From positions 62,001 through 126,000 of the forward strand of contig QUJQ01000004.1 in NCBI GenBank assembly GCA_003480725.1: DNA of 64,000 nucleotides, written 5' to 3'. Source of the DNA: Clostridiaceae bacterium AM27-36LB. Its GTDB lineage: Bacteria > Bacillota > Clostridia > Lachnospirales > Lachnospiraceae. Of the stretch, positions 1 through 8,892 are shown one piece after another; within the stretch, counting starts at the first letter, position 1, and the number at the start of each line of letters is the position of its first letter. Position numbers and translations under genes: made by a program. Under the pieces are notes generated by a model that saw only the letters and a list, made by a program, of their open reading frames with translations, did not search any database and was not told the DNA's origin.

Positions 1-362
1 ATCAGATTATCCAGCAAAAGATTATGAATGAACTGATTCCGGTCTTCTCTGCTGTAACCGATCTCCAGGATTCTCTCCAGCTGACGAACCGCCAGTCTTC
101 CCATCGGATATGTGTCCTTCTCATCTCCACTTACCGATAAAATGTATCCACTCTCACCATCTCCAACGCGGAACAAATACCGGTTGCCCAGTGCCTGCAT
201 ATCTGCAGACGAATTACAAAATGTCTGAAACACTTCCTTTTCAGGAGCCATGTTCTCAGCTCCTGCTACACAAGTACAATTCCGGTCGTACAATGCCATA
301 GGCAGACGCACGATCTCTTTAAAATCTTCCAGGCTCTCCTGGAGTAAACGGTTGGAAATCAT
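1..362 (-). CDS. CdaR/PucR-type sugar-diacid regulator, N-terminal part (runs off window)
   Basis: The first about 120 codons of a minus-strand gene whose 3' end lies outside the window. The translation begins MISNRLLQESLEDFKEIVRL and ends in RNQFIHNLLLDNL, the usual N-terminal layout of CdaR-like regulators, which carry an N-terminal ligand-sensing domain, a middle linker and a C-terminal PucR helix-turn-helix. The DNA-binding part is not visible here, so family membership rests on the N-terminus only. The ATG at 362-360 follows a good AGGAGG-like site. It has its own strong promoter, divergent from the DUF4317 gene. Ligand and target genes cannot be told from the sequence. Confidence 0.65.
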   Translation of the reverse strand, partial: MISNRLLQESLEDFKEIVRLPMALYDRNCTCVAGAENMAPEKEVFQTFCNSSADMQALGNRYLFRVGDGESGYILSVSGDEKDTYPMGRLAVRQLERILEIGYSREDRNQFIHNLLLDNL

Positions 363-390
363 CTTTTTCCTCCTAACATTTTATCACTTT

Positions 391-405
391 GCACAAACTT
401 TGTGC
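391..405. promoter_or_regulatory. Perfect 7-1-7 dyad in the regulator leader
   Basis: GCACAAA-C-TTTGTGC is a perfect inverted repeat lying just downstream of the predicted transcription start of the CdaR-like gene and upstream of its RBS. Its position suits an autoregulatory operator. This is inference from symmetry and position. Confidence 0.4.
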
Positions 406-420
406 TAACAATCCAACTTT

Positions 421-449
421 ATTATAGTAATATTTGAAAACCAAGTCAA
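421..449 (-). promoter_or_regulatory. Sigma-A promoter of the CdaR-like gene
   Basis: Read on the minus strand: -35 TTGACT (449-444), a 17-bp spacer and -10 TATAAT (426-421). The -35 box directly abuts the -35 box of the divergent promoter at 450. Confidence 0.75.
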
Positions 450-478
450 TTGACAAAATGAAATCTCTCTTCCATAAT
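450..478 (+). promoter_or_regulatory. Sigma-A promoter of the DUF4317 gene
   Basis: -35 TTGACA (450-455), a 17-bp spacer and -10 CATAAT (473-478), about 35 bp ahead of the DUF4317 start codon. Confidence 0.65.
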
Positions 479-512
479 AAAATGAAACATTTTAAGAAAA
501 GCAGGTATTTAT

Positions 513-1670
513 ATGAATAAAAAAGAAACCCTTGAGATCAGAAAACAGTTCACCAATGAGAACTGTGCCATCACCCGTATCTGTGGATGCTACGTGGATG
601 CCGAAAAGCAGATCCGCACGGAATTAAAAGAAGCATTTCTGTCTCTTCCCGAAGAAGAAATCTTCAAATATTATGAGATTTTCAAAAAAACTCTGTCTGG
701 AACGGTGGGAAAAAATCTTCTGAATATGGAATTTCCCATTGCTCAGGAAATGCCTGACGGAACACAGGCCTGGCTTCTGAAACTTCGTGACAGCAAGCTC
801 CAGGACGAGATCCTTCTGGAAGAATTTTATGAAAAGATCATTAAAAATTATGCTTACGGGGAAAACTACTATATCATCCTGATCCACGCGTCCTATGACA
901 TTCCGAAAAAAGCAGAGGACGGCATGGAGATGTTCGATGCTTCCGATGATGTATATGAATATCTCATGTGCAGTATCTGCCCGGTCAAGCTGGACAAGGC
1001 AAGTCTCTGCTACAATGCTGAGAAAAATAATATTGAAGACCGGGAACGCAGCTGGATCGTACAGGCACCGGATGCCGGCTTTCTGTTTCCCGCATTCAAT
1101 GACCGCAACACCGATCTTCACAGCATGCTCTACTATACCCGCAACCCGGAGGTACTGCAGCCTGCTCTGATGGAAGAAGTCTTCGGTTGTCAGACACCGT
1201 TGTCTGCCAAAGGACAGAAAGAGACCTTTCAGGAACTGGTCACGGAAACTCTCGGAAATGCCTGTGATTATGAAACCGTTGTGAGCATCCACGAAAATCT
1301 GAACGAGATCATTGAAGAGAAAAAAGATCAGCCTGAACCGCCGACACTGACCAAACCCGAGGTAAAAAATCTGCTGGCCATCAGCGGTGCTCCAGAAGAA
1401 GTACTGGATCATTTTGAAGAGCAGTTTGATGCAACTGCAGGAAATAAAACGGAATTTCTGGCCACCAACCTGACCAGCACCAAAGCCCTGGAAGTAAAGA
1501 CCCCTGATGTGATCGTCAAAGTCAGCCCGGAAAAGGCAGCTTTACTGGAGACCCGCGTCATCAACGGCCGCTCTTACCTGCTGATCCAGATTGATGACCA
1601 GGTGGAAGTCAATGGTGTTCCAATCCGGCCTGTCACATTTTCCGAACCAGATTCCGAATCAGAAGAATGA
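513..1670 (+). CDS. DUF4317 family protein
   Basis: A 385-residue cytoplasmic protein without signal peptide or membrane segment. The N-terminus (MNKKETLEIRKQFT, then a cysteine-containing ITRICGCYVD stretch) and full length match the DUF4317 family, common in Lachnospiraceae and without known function. The C-terminal tail is acidic (SEPDSESEE). It stands alone, with its own promoter at 450, divergent from a regulator; no operon partner suggests a role. I recognise the family but can assign no activity. Confidence 0.85.
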   Translation: MNKKETLEIRKQFTNENCAITRICGCYVDAEKQIRTELKEAFLSLPEEEIFKYYEIFKKTLSGTVGKNLLNMEFPIAQEMPDGTQAWLLKLRDSKLQDEILLEEFYEKIIKNYAYGENYYIILIHASYDIPKKAEDGMEMFDASDDVYEYLMCSICPVKLDKASLCYNAEKNNIEDRERSWIVQAPDAGFLFPAFNDRNTDLHSMLYYTRNPEVLQPALMEEVFGCQTPLSAKGQKETFQELVTETLGNACDYETVVSIHENLNEIIEEKKDQPEPPTLTKPEVKNLLAISGAPEEVLDHFEEQFDATAGNKTEFLATNLTSTKALEVKTPDVIVKVSPEKAALLETRVINGRSYLLIQIDDQVEVNGVPIRPVTFSEPDSESEE

Positions 1671-1757
1671 TGTACAATCTGCCAACTGATGCCTCCTGCT
1701 GTCGTCAAACTGTCAAATATTGTTTCTGACTTTGATAAATATTTGTCACATAAATGC

Positions 1758-1786
1758 TTGATACTTTTTTAACAATAGTATATACT
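1758..1786 (+). promoter_or_regulatory. ldhA promoter with candidate Rex operator
   Basis: -35 TTGATA (1758-1763), 17-bp spacer, -10 TATACT (1781-1786). The 18-mer at 1758-1775 (TTGATAC-TTTT-TTAACAA) fits the Rex-type inverted repeat TTGTTAA-N4-TTAACAA with two mismatches and covers the -35 box. Rex senses NADH/NAD+ and controls fermentation genes in many Firmicutes. The promoter is clear; the Rex site is inference. Confidence 0.6.
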
Positions 1787-1833
1787 AACCAACAGATAAA
1801 AGCTGAGCATCACATTTCAAGGAGGTATCTGTA

Positions 1834-2823
1834 ATGAAAATTATTTTCTTTGATTCCAAAAGTTATGATAAAGAGTCTTTTACCAAAGAGCTGGTAAATT
1901 ACCCTGACATCGAAGTAAAGTTTCTGAAAACTGAGCTGACACCGTTTACTGCTGAGCTTGCTCATGGCTATGATGCTGTATGTGCATTCGTAAGTGCAGA
2001 TATCAGCAACGATACCATTGAAGTTCTGAACATGTGCGGTGTTAAACTGATCCTTCTCCGCTGTGCAGGATTCAACAATGTAGAGATGGAGACCGCAAAA
2101 CGTTTCGGCATCCGTGTATTCCGTGTTCCGGGCTATTCTCCGGAAGCAGTTGCTGAGCACGCAATGGCTCTGGCACTGGCAGTTAACCGTCATCTTCACA
2201 AAGCTTATGTAAAGGTTCGTGAGAATGACTTCAGCCTTGGCGGACTGATGGGTATCAACTTCCACGGCAAAACTGCAGGTATCATCGGTACTGGTAAGAT
2301 CGGTGCTGCTATGGCAAAAATCTGCCACGGCTTTGGTATGAACATCATCGCCTATGATGTGTTTGAGAATCCATCCATCAAAGATTTCGTTACTTACGTA
2401 ACGCTGGACGAACTGCTGGCACAGAGTGATCTGATCTCCCTGCACTGCCCGCTGATGGACAACACCTATCACCTGATCAACCGCGAGACCATCCAGAAGA
2501 TGAAAGACGGCGTGATCCTGGTCAACACCTCCAGAGGTGCTCTGGTTAAGACTGACGATCTGATCGAAGGTATCCGTGCTCACAAATTCTTCGGCGTAGG
2601 TCTTGACGTATACGAGGAGGAGACACCGAACGTATTCGAGGATCGTTCCGATGAGATCCTGGAGCATTCTGTTACCGCAAGACTCCTGTCCTTCCCGAAC
2701 GTGATGATCACCTCTCACCAGGGATTCTTCACCCACGAGGCACTGAGCGCTATCGCACAGACCACTCTGGAAAATGTTCGTGTATTTGAGAAAAACGGAG
2801 AGTCTCCTAACGAAGTGAAATAA
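1834..2823 (+). CDS. ldhA: D-lactate dehydrogenase (2-hydroxyacid dehydrogenase)
   Basis: A 329-residue NAD-dependent D-2-hydroxyacid dehydrogenase that resembles the E. coli LdhA type along its full length. It would reduce pyruvate to D-lactate and regenerate NAD+ in fermentation. Visible features are LRCAGFNNV and VPGYSPEAVAEHA in the catalytic domain, the Rossmann motif GTGKIGAAMA near residue 152, the NTSRGALV arginine segment, and the C-terminal SHQGF histidine. The RBS AAGGAGG is well placed. Monocistronic: its own promoter precedes it and a strong terminator follows. A related hydroxyacid as substrate is possible, but D-lactate is most likely. Confidence 0.88.
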   Translation: MKIIFFDSKSYDKESFTKELVNYPDIEVKFLKTELTPFTAELAHGYDAVCAFVSADISNDTIEVLNMCGVKLILLRCAGFNNVEMETAKRFGIRVFRVPGYSPEAVAEHAMALALAVNRHLHKAYVKVRENDFSLGGLMGINFHGKTAGIIGTGKIGAAMAKICHGFGMNIIAYDVFENPSIKDFVTYVTLDELLAQSDLISLHCPLMDNTYHLINRETIQKMKDGVILVNTSRGALVKTDDLIEGIRAHKFFGVGLDVYEEETPNVFEDRSDEILEHSVTARLLSFPNVMITSHQGFFTHEALSAIAQTTLENVRVFEKNGESPNEVK

Positions 2824-2838
2824 AGATTCTTATTAAAA

Positions 2839-2879
2839 AAGAAGTTCACACTGCTACACGGGTGTGAACTTCTTTTTTT
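2839..2879 (+). terminator. Rho-independent terminator of ldhA
   Basis: A 13-bp stem (AAGAAGTTCACAC / GTGTGAACTTCTT) followed by a run of T. The matching A-run on the 5' side lets it work in both directions, which suits the convergent pseudogene downstream. Confidence 0.9.
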
Positions 2880-2930
2880 GTGTTAAATCTTCTTCTGCAC
2901 AATTTTATATTTCTAAAACCATCCCTCAGC

Positions 2931-3232
2931 TTACATCACTGCCAACAACAGTGTTCCCACTGTCATACACAGTAATCCAGCCGCCGCCTTTTTAGTAAGC
3001 TTCTCATGAAATACGATTCTTGAAAATGCGATGGTTACCAGAATACTGAGTTTATCGATCGGTACAACCACACGGTCCTCCCTGCAATGCCTTGCAGTAG
3101 CACATCCAGGACGCTCCTGTTGCAAGTCCGGACAGTACCAAAATCTGAATCTGTTCTCCGAATTCCACATTTTGCGAGAATCGCTGTGATTCCCGCAAAA
3201 AATGAAGATCCAATAGCATATACTATCCACAT
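2931..3232 (-). pseudogene. EamA-family small transporter, decayed
   Basis: Remains of a single-domain (about 140-residue) EamA/DMT membrane protein in three reading frames. The start (MWIVYAIGSSFFAGITAILA) is intact. After a DSDFGTVRT-like stretch about 35-40 codons are missing. Sequence resumes in another frame (LATGASWMCYCKALQ) and shifts again into VPIDKLSILVTIAFSRIVF, then GTLLLAVM and a stop. So there is one internal deletion and at least one further frameshift. It begins one base downstream of ridA, so it was probably co-transcribed with it. Confidence 0.75.
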
Positions 3233-3233
3233 A

Positions 3234-3602
3234 TTATTTTACTGCAATCGCCTCTACTTCACAAAGAACTCCTTTTGGAAGATCTTTTACTGCCACGCAG
3301 CTTCTTGCCGGTTTGGATGTGAAATATTTTGCATATACTTCGTTAAATGCAGCAAAATCAGCGATCTCAGCCAGGAAACAGGTCGTCTTTACAACTTTAT
3401 CATAACCACTTCCTGCTGCTTCCAGAATAGCTCCTACATTTTTGCAGCTCTGCTCAGCCTGTGCTGCAATTCCTTCTGCAATATTACCTGTTGCCGGATC
3501 CACCGGAATCTGACCAGAGGTGTAGATTACTCCGTTTACTTCATAGGCCTGAGAATACGGTCCGATTGCGCCTGGTGCTTTTTCTGTTGCGATAATGTTC
3601 AT
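3234..3602 (-). CDS. ridA: RidA family 2-iminobutanoate/2-iminopropanoate deaminase
   Basis: A 122-residue RidA/YjgF protein. The family hydrolyses reactive enamine/imine intermediates released by PLP enzymes such as threonine dehydratase. Features seen: GPYSQA near the start, YTSGQIPVDPATG, and the C-terminal signature ARSCVAVKDLPKGVLCEVEA with the conserved arginine and glutamate of the active site. Length is typical. The RBS is a clear AAGGAGGAA before the ATG. It is transcribed away from the ketopantoate-reductase-like gene and precedes the EamA pseudogene. Confidence 0.92.
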   Translation of the reverse strand: MNIIATEKAPGAIGPYSQAYEVNGVIYTSGQIPVDPATGNIAEGIAAQAEQSCKNVGAILEAAGSGYDKVVKTTCFLAEIADFAAFNEVYAKYFTSKPARSCVAVKDLPKGVLCEVEAIAVK

Positions 3603-3688
3603 TGGAAAATTCCTCCTTCTGTCCTATGGATGTAGCTTTATTTTACTCCCTCACTGTCTTTTCTGCAAGAACCGTCTTGCATCCATTC

Positions 3689-3716
3689 TTGACTTTTACT
3701 ATACTGAATCTATATT
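3689..3716 (+). promoter_or_regulatory. Promoter of the ketopantoate-reductase-like gene
   Basis: -35 TTGACT (3689-3694), 16-bp spacer, -10 TATATT (3711-3716). An overlapping alternative is TTGCAT (3678-3683), 16 bp, TATACT (3700-3705). Either gives a very short leader. Confidence 0.55.
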
Positions 3717-3734
3717 GAGTTGAATCAAGAGGAG

Positions 3735-4658
3735 ATGTTACATACGAAAGAGATCAAAAATGTTTCCATTATTGGCATGGGTGCCTTAGGTGTCATGTAC
3801 GGAAGTCACCTGGCACACCACATGGGCTTTGATCATGTAACCTATATAATGGATGAAAAACGTTATGAAAAATGTAAGGGAAGCACCGTCACCTGCAATG
3901 GAGAAAAACTGTCCTTCACCTGTGTGCCTGCCTCCCAGGCTGTCCCTGCTGATCTGGTCATTGTGGCAGTCAAATCCACAGGACTCACCGAAGCACTGGA
4001 CACCATGAAAAATTGTATCGGTCCGGATACCGTGATCCTGTCCGTTATGAACGGCATTTCCAGTGAAGAAATCATTGGCGAGCGCTACGGAGCAGAGCAT
4101 ATGATCTATGCTGTAGCCCAGGGCATGGATGCCATGAAATTCGGTGCAGAACTTACCTATTCCAAGATGGGTGTTCTCTGTATCGGTGCCCGCCTGGAAA
4201 GTCAGCAGGAAGGTCTTGACCGCGTCTGCTGCCTTTTTGATAGAACAGAGCTTCCTTATGTACGGGAAAAGAATATCCTTCACCGACTCTGGAGCAAATT
4301 CATGTTAAATGTCGGTGTGAACCAAACCTGTATGGTATATTCCTGCACTTACGGAGATGTATGGCGTCCCGACAAGGAACGTGATACCATGATTGGCGCT
4401 ATGCGCGAGGTAATCGCTGTCGCCAATGCAGAGGGCATTGATTTGTCCGAATCCGACCTGGAAGAATACGACCGGATCATCCGCACGCTCCGTGCAGACG
4501 GAACACCATCCATGGGACAGGACCGCATTGCCAGACGACACTCTGAAGTAGAAATGTTTGCAGGCACAGTCATCCGCCGGGGCCAGAAAGCAGGAATTCC
4601 CACACCGGTCAATCAGTGGCTCTATGACCAGGTGCAGGAAATCGAGAAATCATATTAA
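3735..4658 (+). CDS. Ketopantoate reductase family protein (PanE/ApbA)
   Basis: An NAD(P)-dependent 2-ketoacid reductase of about 307 residues. The N-terminal Rossmann motif is GMGALGVMYG, followed by VIVAVKST and VMNGISSEE, typical of PanE. The catalytic-type lysine and asparagine lie in RLWSKFMLNVGVNQ, and the C-terminal helical domain ends in TPVNQWLYDQVQEIE. It may make pantoate, but no pan genes adjoin and the family includes other ketoacid reductases. The start is uncertain: AGAGGAG directly abuts the ATG at 3735, and a TTG at 3720 is in frame but close to the predicted transcription start. Confidence 0.8.
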   Translation: MLHTKEIKNVSIIGMGALGVMYGSHLAHHMGFDHVTYIMDEKRYEKCKGSTVTCNGEKLSFTCVPASQAVPADLVIVAVKSTGLTEALDTMKNCIGPDTVILSVMNGISSEEIIGERYGAEHMIYAVAQGMDAMKFGAELTYSKMGVLCIGARLESQQEGLDRVCCLFDRTELPYVREKNILHRLWSKFMLNVGVNQTCMVYSCTYGDVWRPDKERDTMIGAMREVIAVANAEGIDLSESDLEEYDRIIRTLRADGTPSMGQDRIARRHSEVEMFAGTVIRRGQKAGIPTPVNQWLYDQVQEIEKSY

Positions 4659-4662
4659 TTAT

Positions 4663-4938
4663 TTACCATCTCTCCCGGAATTCTCTCTCATCTTTCAACG
4701 GGATTTTCTGTTCCTGCATCTCATCAATTCGGATAAACCTCTGGTGATACAGATGCAGGATCAATTCATTGATCTGATCCGGGCTTCCCTGTACTTCCAT
4801 TTCCACACTGCCATCCTCCAGATTTCTGACCCAGCCGGTGAGTCCCAGCAGACTGGCTTTATAGGTGGCATGGTACCGGAATCCTACCCCCTGTACACGT
4901 CCATAGAACAAAATATGTTTTCGGATCATTTCACTCAT
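4663..4938 (-). CDS. acyP: Acylphosphatase
   Basis: A 91-residue acylphosphatase, which hydrolyses carboxyl-phosphate bonds. The signature GRVQGVGFRYHA carries the catalytic arginine, and LTGWVRNLEDGSVE carries the catalytic asparagine. Length is typical. Its ATG overlaps the stop of the upstream helicase gene by four bases (4935-4938), so the two are translationally coupled. Confidence 0.93.
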   Translation of the reverse strand: MSEMIRKHILFYGRVQGVGFRYHATYKASLLGLTGWVRNLEDGSVEMEVQGSPDQINELILHLYHQRFIRIDEMQEQKIPLKDEREFRERW

Positions 4939-6896
4939 CTGCGAGACCTCCTTCTGCCGCTGCTATCTCTTCCATAACAATTATCACATACCTGGAATGG
5001 CGAACCGAGCGGAAGCAGCTTTCCACAATATCTGCATCTGGCAATATAGGTCTGCTTTCCCTTTGTCAGATACTTCATAATCTGCATCTCAGTCTTTGCC
5101 CTCTGATCCCCCAGCCAGTCTTCATCAATGACCTTCTGCATCCGATGAGAAAACTGATAATACAGATCCAGCTGCTTATAATAAGTCTCATACTGCTGGA
5201 TCCCTCCCTTTTTCTCACGGTGAAGAACGGGTTTTTCCAGTGAAACATCTGCTGTGTAGGTGCAGCAGTACTGAAGCCACAGCTCTACCACTTTCTTATC
5301 CTTAACATCAATGGGACAGGTGACCATCTTATATAAGATGTGCTTGTCCTGGAATCCATCGATCATCTGCTTACAGCTTTTTGCCTGATCATAAAGATAC
5401 AATGCTTCATCAATATTTTCCTTGATAAATGGCTCCGTCGGTGTCACTTCGTGCCAGATACGTAAGAGTTCATCCAATGGCGCATCAATATCCAGCAGAA
5501 TCTGCGGAAAGCCAAGGTTTACCTGCGTCAGCGGATCTTCCTCGGCTGCATAATGATTCCTGACATGAGCAAGCTCTGCTTCCCCCATGGCGGTTACATA
5601 GCCTGTATCATAGATGCCAAAACGCCCTGCTCTTCCGGCAATCTGTTTAACCTCCTGGGTCTTCAGAGGTCTGCGGCTGATACCGTCGAATTTTTCTGCC
5701 TGCAGAAATACGATCCGTCTCACCGGCAGGTTAAGTCCCATACCGATGGCATCCGTGGCAACCACTACTTTGGTCTTTCCCTTATGGAACAGATGCATCT
5801 GCCGACGGCGGATCTCCGGTGGCAGACTTCCATAGATCACACTGGCATTGATTCCTGCCTCCTCCAGTCGTCCAGCTACATCCAAAACGGATTTTTTAGA
5901 AAATGCAATCAGCGCATCGCCTTTCTGTACATCATCCGGAAATACAAAGGGATGCTCCTCGCAGACTAGATCCGTCTTGCGTTCATACCGTTCTGCCTCA
6001 TAATCATCCCCACACAGCTCGATCAGATGACAGATAGCCTGTTCTGCTGCCGGGCTCATACAGATATGGATCTCCGGTGCCCGAAGTCCAAGGATTGCTT
6101 TGGTCCATGAATGGCCTCTGTCATGATCTGCCACCAACTGTGCCTCGTCGATCACAGCGATATCATAATTTTCATCAAAATCCGCCATTTCTATGGTAGA
6201 TGCCATAACACGGCTTCCTTCTTCCTCCAGACATTCCTGTCCGGTACGCATCGTACAAGGCACTTTATATTTTTTCATCTGCTCATACACTTCCAGCGCG
6301 AGCAGACGAAGCGGTCCCAGATAAACACCATTTCTGGCCAGCTTCAGACGTTCCAGGGAACGATAGGTTTTTCCGCTGTTGGTCGGTCCTATGTGCAGAA
6401 TAAAATGCCGGTGCATCTGACGTACCTCCGGGAATTCCATCTCCGGTCTGGTGGGCACCAGTTCATAGATCTGCCCCTGTACCATATGCTGTCTATATTC
6501 TGGATACAGTGTAAACAACGTCTCCTGACAGATGGCTCCCGGATGATTCTCCTGCAGCCAGGAAAGGAATGTCTCATCCATCCCTTCCTTCTGTTCTTCC
6601 AGAAGAATTCCAAGATCCAGTGATACCAGCTTCGGAAGCACTTCCTCCTGAAGTTTTTTCAAAATATCCGCACGGTTTTTCCTGTGCGCATAAACAGAAA
6701 TATTTTTCAACTGCCTGTGATAGTCCTCCAGCAGACGCACATTCACTCTGCCAGGCTTTGCACTTCGAAGTGTCCGAAATAACGTCTGTACTCTCTTCTG
6801 CATCTCAGCTGTACTGATGGAACGCTTTGGCCTTTTCTTTCCTGCCTGCTCATACTGCTCCAGATAAAACTGTACCAGCTTTTTCTTCTGTATCAT
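4935..6896 (-). CDS. SUV3-like superfamily 2 RNA helicase
   Basis: A 653-residue helicase. After a helical N-terminal region the core starts near residue 168 with Walker A GPTNSGKTY, then GPLRLLALEVYE, Walker B with DEAQ, the motif VVATDAIGMGLNLPV and the arginine finger segment QIAGRAGRFG. These are hallmarks of the mitochondrial SUV3 family, whose members unwind RNA with polynucleotide phosphorylase. The C-terminus has a four-cysteine zinc ribbon (CRYCGKLLP, CDNCYGR) and ends in a basic tail. A role in RNA turnover is inferred from the family. Confidence 0.82.
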   Translation of the reverse strand: MIQKKKLVQFYLEQYEQAGKKRPKRSISTAEMQKRVQTLFRTLRSAKPGRVNVRLLEDYHRQLKNISVYAHRKNRADILKKLQEEVLPKLVSLDLGILLEEQKEGMDETFLSWLQENHPGAICQETLFTLYPEYRQHMVQGQIYELVPTRPEMEFPEVRQMHRHFILHIGPTNSGKTYRSLERLKLARNGVYLGPLRLLALEVYEQMKKYKVPCTMRTGQECLEEEGSRVMASTIEMADFDENYDIAVIDEAQLVADHDRGHSWTKAILGLRAPEIHICMSPAAEQAICHLIELCGDDYEAERYERKTDLVCEEHPFVFPDDVQKGDALIAFSKKSVLDVAGRLEEAGINASVIYGSLPPEIRRRQMHLFHKGKTKVVVATDAIGMGLNLPVRRIVFLQAEKFDGISRRPLKTQEVKQIAGRAGRFGIYDTGYVTAMGEAELAHVRNHYAAEEDPLTQVNLGFPQILLDIDAPLDELLRIWHEVTPTEPFIKENIDEALYLYDQAKSCKQMIDGFQDKHILYKMVTCPIDVKDKKVVELWLQYCCTYTADVSLEKPVLHREKKGGIQQYETYYKQLDLYYQFSHRMQKVIDEDWLGDQRAKTEMQIMKYLTKGKQTYIARCRYCGKLLPLGSPFQVCDNCYGRDSSGRRRSRR

Positions 6897-6912
6897 TCAA
6901 ATTTACTCCCTC

Positions 6913-7737
6913 TTAAATTTTCCCAAGTTCCCAGAAGGCTACTGCACTGGCTGCTGCCACATTCAAAGAATCCACCCCATGGCTCATGGGGATCTTTACC
7001 GTATAATCGCAGCTGGCAATGGTCTGTGACGCCAGCCCTTCTCCCTCAGTTCCCAACACGATCGCCAATTTTTCTTCCTTGTGAAGTCCCGGGTCATCAA
7101 TGTTGACCGTGTCATCCCGAAGTGCCATGGCAACCGTCTGAAAGCCCTGCTCTTTTAAAAATGCCTGTCCTTCCATCGGCCATGTGATCTGCTTATCAAA
7201 ATAAGTCCATGGAATCTGAAATGCTGTCCCCATGCTGACCCGCAAAGACCTTCGATACAGCGGATCACTGCAGTCTGATGTCAATAGAATGCCATCCATA
7301 TTAAGTGCTGCAGCTGAGCGGAAGATAGCCCCCACGTTGGTAGGATTGACCACGCTCTCCAGCACCGCAATTCTGCGTGCTCCCTGACACACTTCCTCCG
7401 GTGTCCGAAGCCTTGGACGATACATGGCACAGAGCATGCCTCTGGTCAGCTTATATCCAGTCAGCTGCGTCAGAACATCAAAGGATGCTACATAAGCCGG
7501 AATCTCCCCACACCTCTCCAGGATCTCTTTTGCCTCTTTTTCAATATGACGGTCCTCCGACAGGAATGATACCGGTACACAACCTGCATCCAGTGCCCGT
7601 TCAATAACTCTTGGACTTTCTGCAATGAACATTCCCTTCTCCGGCTCCGCCCGGTTCAAAAGCTGCCCCTCTGATAATCTGGCATATACATCCAGCTCCG
7701 GTGCAGTAAAATCTGTAATCTCTATCACATTTGCCAT
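6913..7737 (-). CDS. TrmH/SpoU family RNA 2'-O-methyltransferase
   Basis: About 274 residues. A SpoU methyltransferase domain fills the C-terminal two thirds, with the three SPOUT motifs: NPTNVGAIFRSAAA, LGTEGEGL and IPMSHGVDSLNVAAA, which form the knotted SAM site. The N-terminal third is an L30e-like substrate-binding region. It likely 2'-O-methylates rRNA or tRNA; the target nucleotide cannot be told. I start at the ATG at 7737 (MANVIEITDF) because AAGGAG precedes it at good spacing; a longer in-frame extension has no RBS. Confidence 0.85.
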   Translation of the reverse strand: MANVIEITDFTAPELDVYARLSEGQLLNRAEPEKGMFIAESPRVIERALDAGCVPVSFLSEDRHIEKEAKEILERCGEIPAYVASFDVLTQLTGYKLTRGMLCAMYRPRLRTPEEVCQGARRIAVLESVVNPTNVGAIFRSAAALNMDGILLTSDCSDPLYRRSLRVSMGTAFQIPWTYFDKQITWPMEGQAFLKEQGFQTVAMALRDDTVNIDDPGLHKEEKLAIVLGTEGEGLASQTIASCDYTVKIPMSHGVDSLNVAAASAVAFWELGKI

Positions 7738-7852
7738 TCTGACTACTCCTTGCCTAAACTGTTCAGAACCACATTCGCATGATTCTGAACAGATACAGTA
7801 TAACAAAAAAACAGGTCTGGCGGATAGTTTTTTCCGTCAAACCTGTCATCAT

Positions 7853-8761
7853 CTATTCTGCCGGATTCACATGTACCATACAGTGCTTAACATCCGGAAA
7901 AGTATGCTCAATCGCATGATGTACATGCTCTGCGATCTGATGAGCTTCATCCAATGTCTGTGTTCCATCTGCTGCAATCTCCAGATCCACATAGATTTTT
8001 GAGCCAAACAACCTGGTCTGTAAAAGATCAACCCTTTTCACGCCTTCTACTGACAACACCGTTCTCCGAATAGATTCCTCTGTCTGTCTGTCGCAGGAAC
8101 GATCCACCATTTTGTCCACTGCATCTCTGAATATATCAATCGATGCTTTCCCGATCAGAAGGCAGATCACCACACTGGCAATTGGATCCAGAATGGGATA
8201 TCCCATCCTTGCTCCAAAAATACCGACAAACGCTCCTACTGAAGACATGGCGTCCGAACGATGATGCCACGCATCTGCCATCAAAGCACCGGAATTGATC
8301 TTCTTAGCTGCTCCTCTTGTATACCAGAACATCCACTCCTTGACAACAATGGAAACAACTGCTGCGATCAGTGCCAGCATTCCCGGTATCTCGATCGCTT
8401 TTCCTGATGTACTTTTTACGATATTCTCCAGACCGCTGATTCCAATACCAATTCCTGTGGCCAGCAAAAGACCAGATAGAATGATAGACGAGACACATTC
8501 CATCCGCTCATGTCCATATGGGTGCTCCTGATCTGACTGTTTTCCTGAAAGACGTACTCCCACGATCACGATCAGTGTGCTTCCTACATCCGATGCAGAA
8601 TGAATCGCATCGGACACCATGGCTCCAGAATGCGCAACGATTCCGGCAATCAGCTTCAAGACCGACAAAATCAGATTTATTGCAATGCTTACAGCTGATA
8701 CTTTCATTGCAATCTGATTATTGTCCATGGATTCTTGTTTTTTGTTTTCTGTGTGTTCCAT
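7853..8761 (-). CDS. Cation diffusion facilitator (Co/Ni/Zn-type efflux)
   Basis: A 302-residue CDF exporter with six membrane segments. The metal-site pattern HSGAMVSDAIHSASD in TM2 and ADAWHHRSDAMSS in TM5 provides the usual Asp/His ligands. A C-terminal cytoplasmic metal-sensing domain ends in HCMVHVNPAE. The N-terminus is short and polar. The RBS AAGGAGG is well placed. It lies about 150 bp downstream of a NiCo riboswitch and terminator, so cobalt and nickel ions probably induce it. This makes Co2+/Ni2+ export the likeliest function. Confidence 0.92.
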   Translation of the reverse strand: MEHTENKKQESMDNNQIAMKVSAVSIAINLILSVLKLIAGIVAHSGAMVSDAIHSASDVGSTLIVIVGVRLSGKQSDQEHPYGHERMECVSSIILSGLLLATGIGIGISGLENIVKSTSGKAIEIPGMLALIAAVVSIVVKEWMFWYTRGAAKKINSGALMADAWHHRSDAMSSVGAFVGIFGARMGYPILDPIASVVICLLIGKASIDIFRDAVDKMVDRSCDRQTEESIRRTVLSVEGVKRVDLLQTRLFGSKIYVDLEIAADGTQTLDEAHQIAEHVHHAIEHTFPDVKHCMVHVNPAE

Positions 8762-8892
8762 AACCAGGACCTCCTTAAACTTTCACCTCAGGTTCTTCTT
8801 ATGTCACATACATTGTTCGCGTAGTGCGATCTTATCCGCTGTTCTTTTCGTAATGGAATGCCAAACCCGTTCATATGGCTTTGCATTATAAC

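Noticed and set aside
1810..2736. Long open frame antisense to ldhA
   Set aside because: No family likeness, no RBS, Cys/His-rich composition typical of a shadow of a highly expressed gene.
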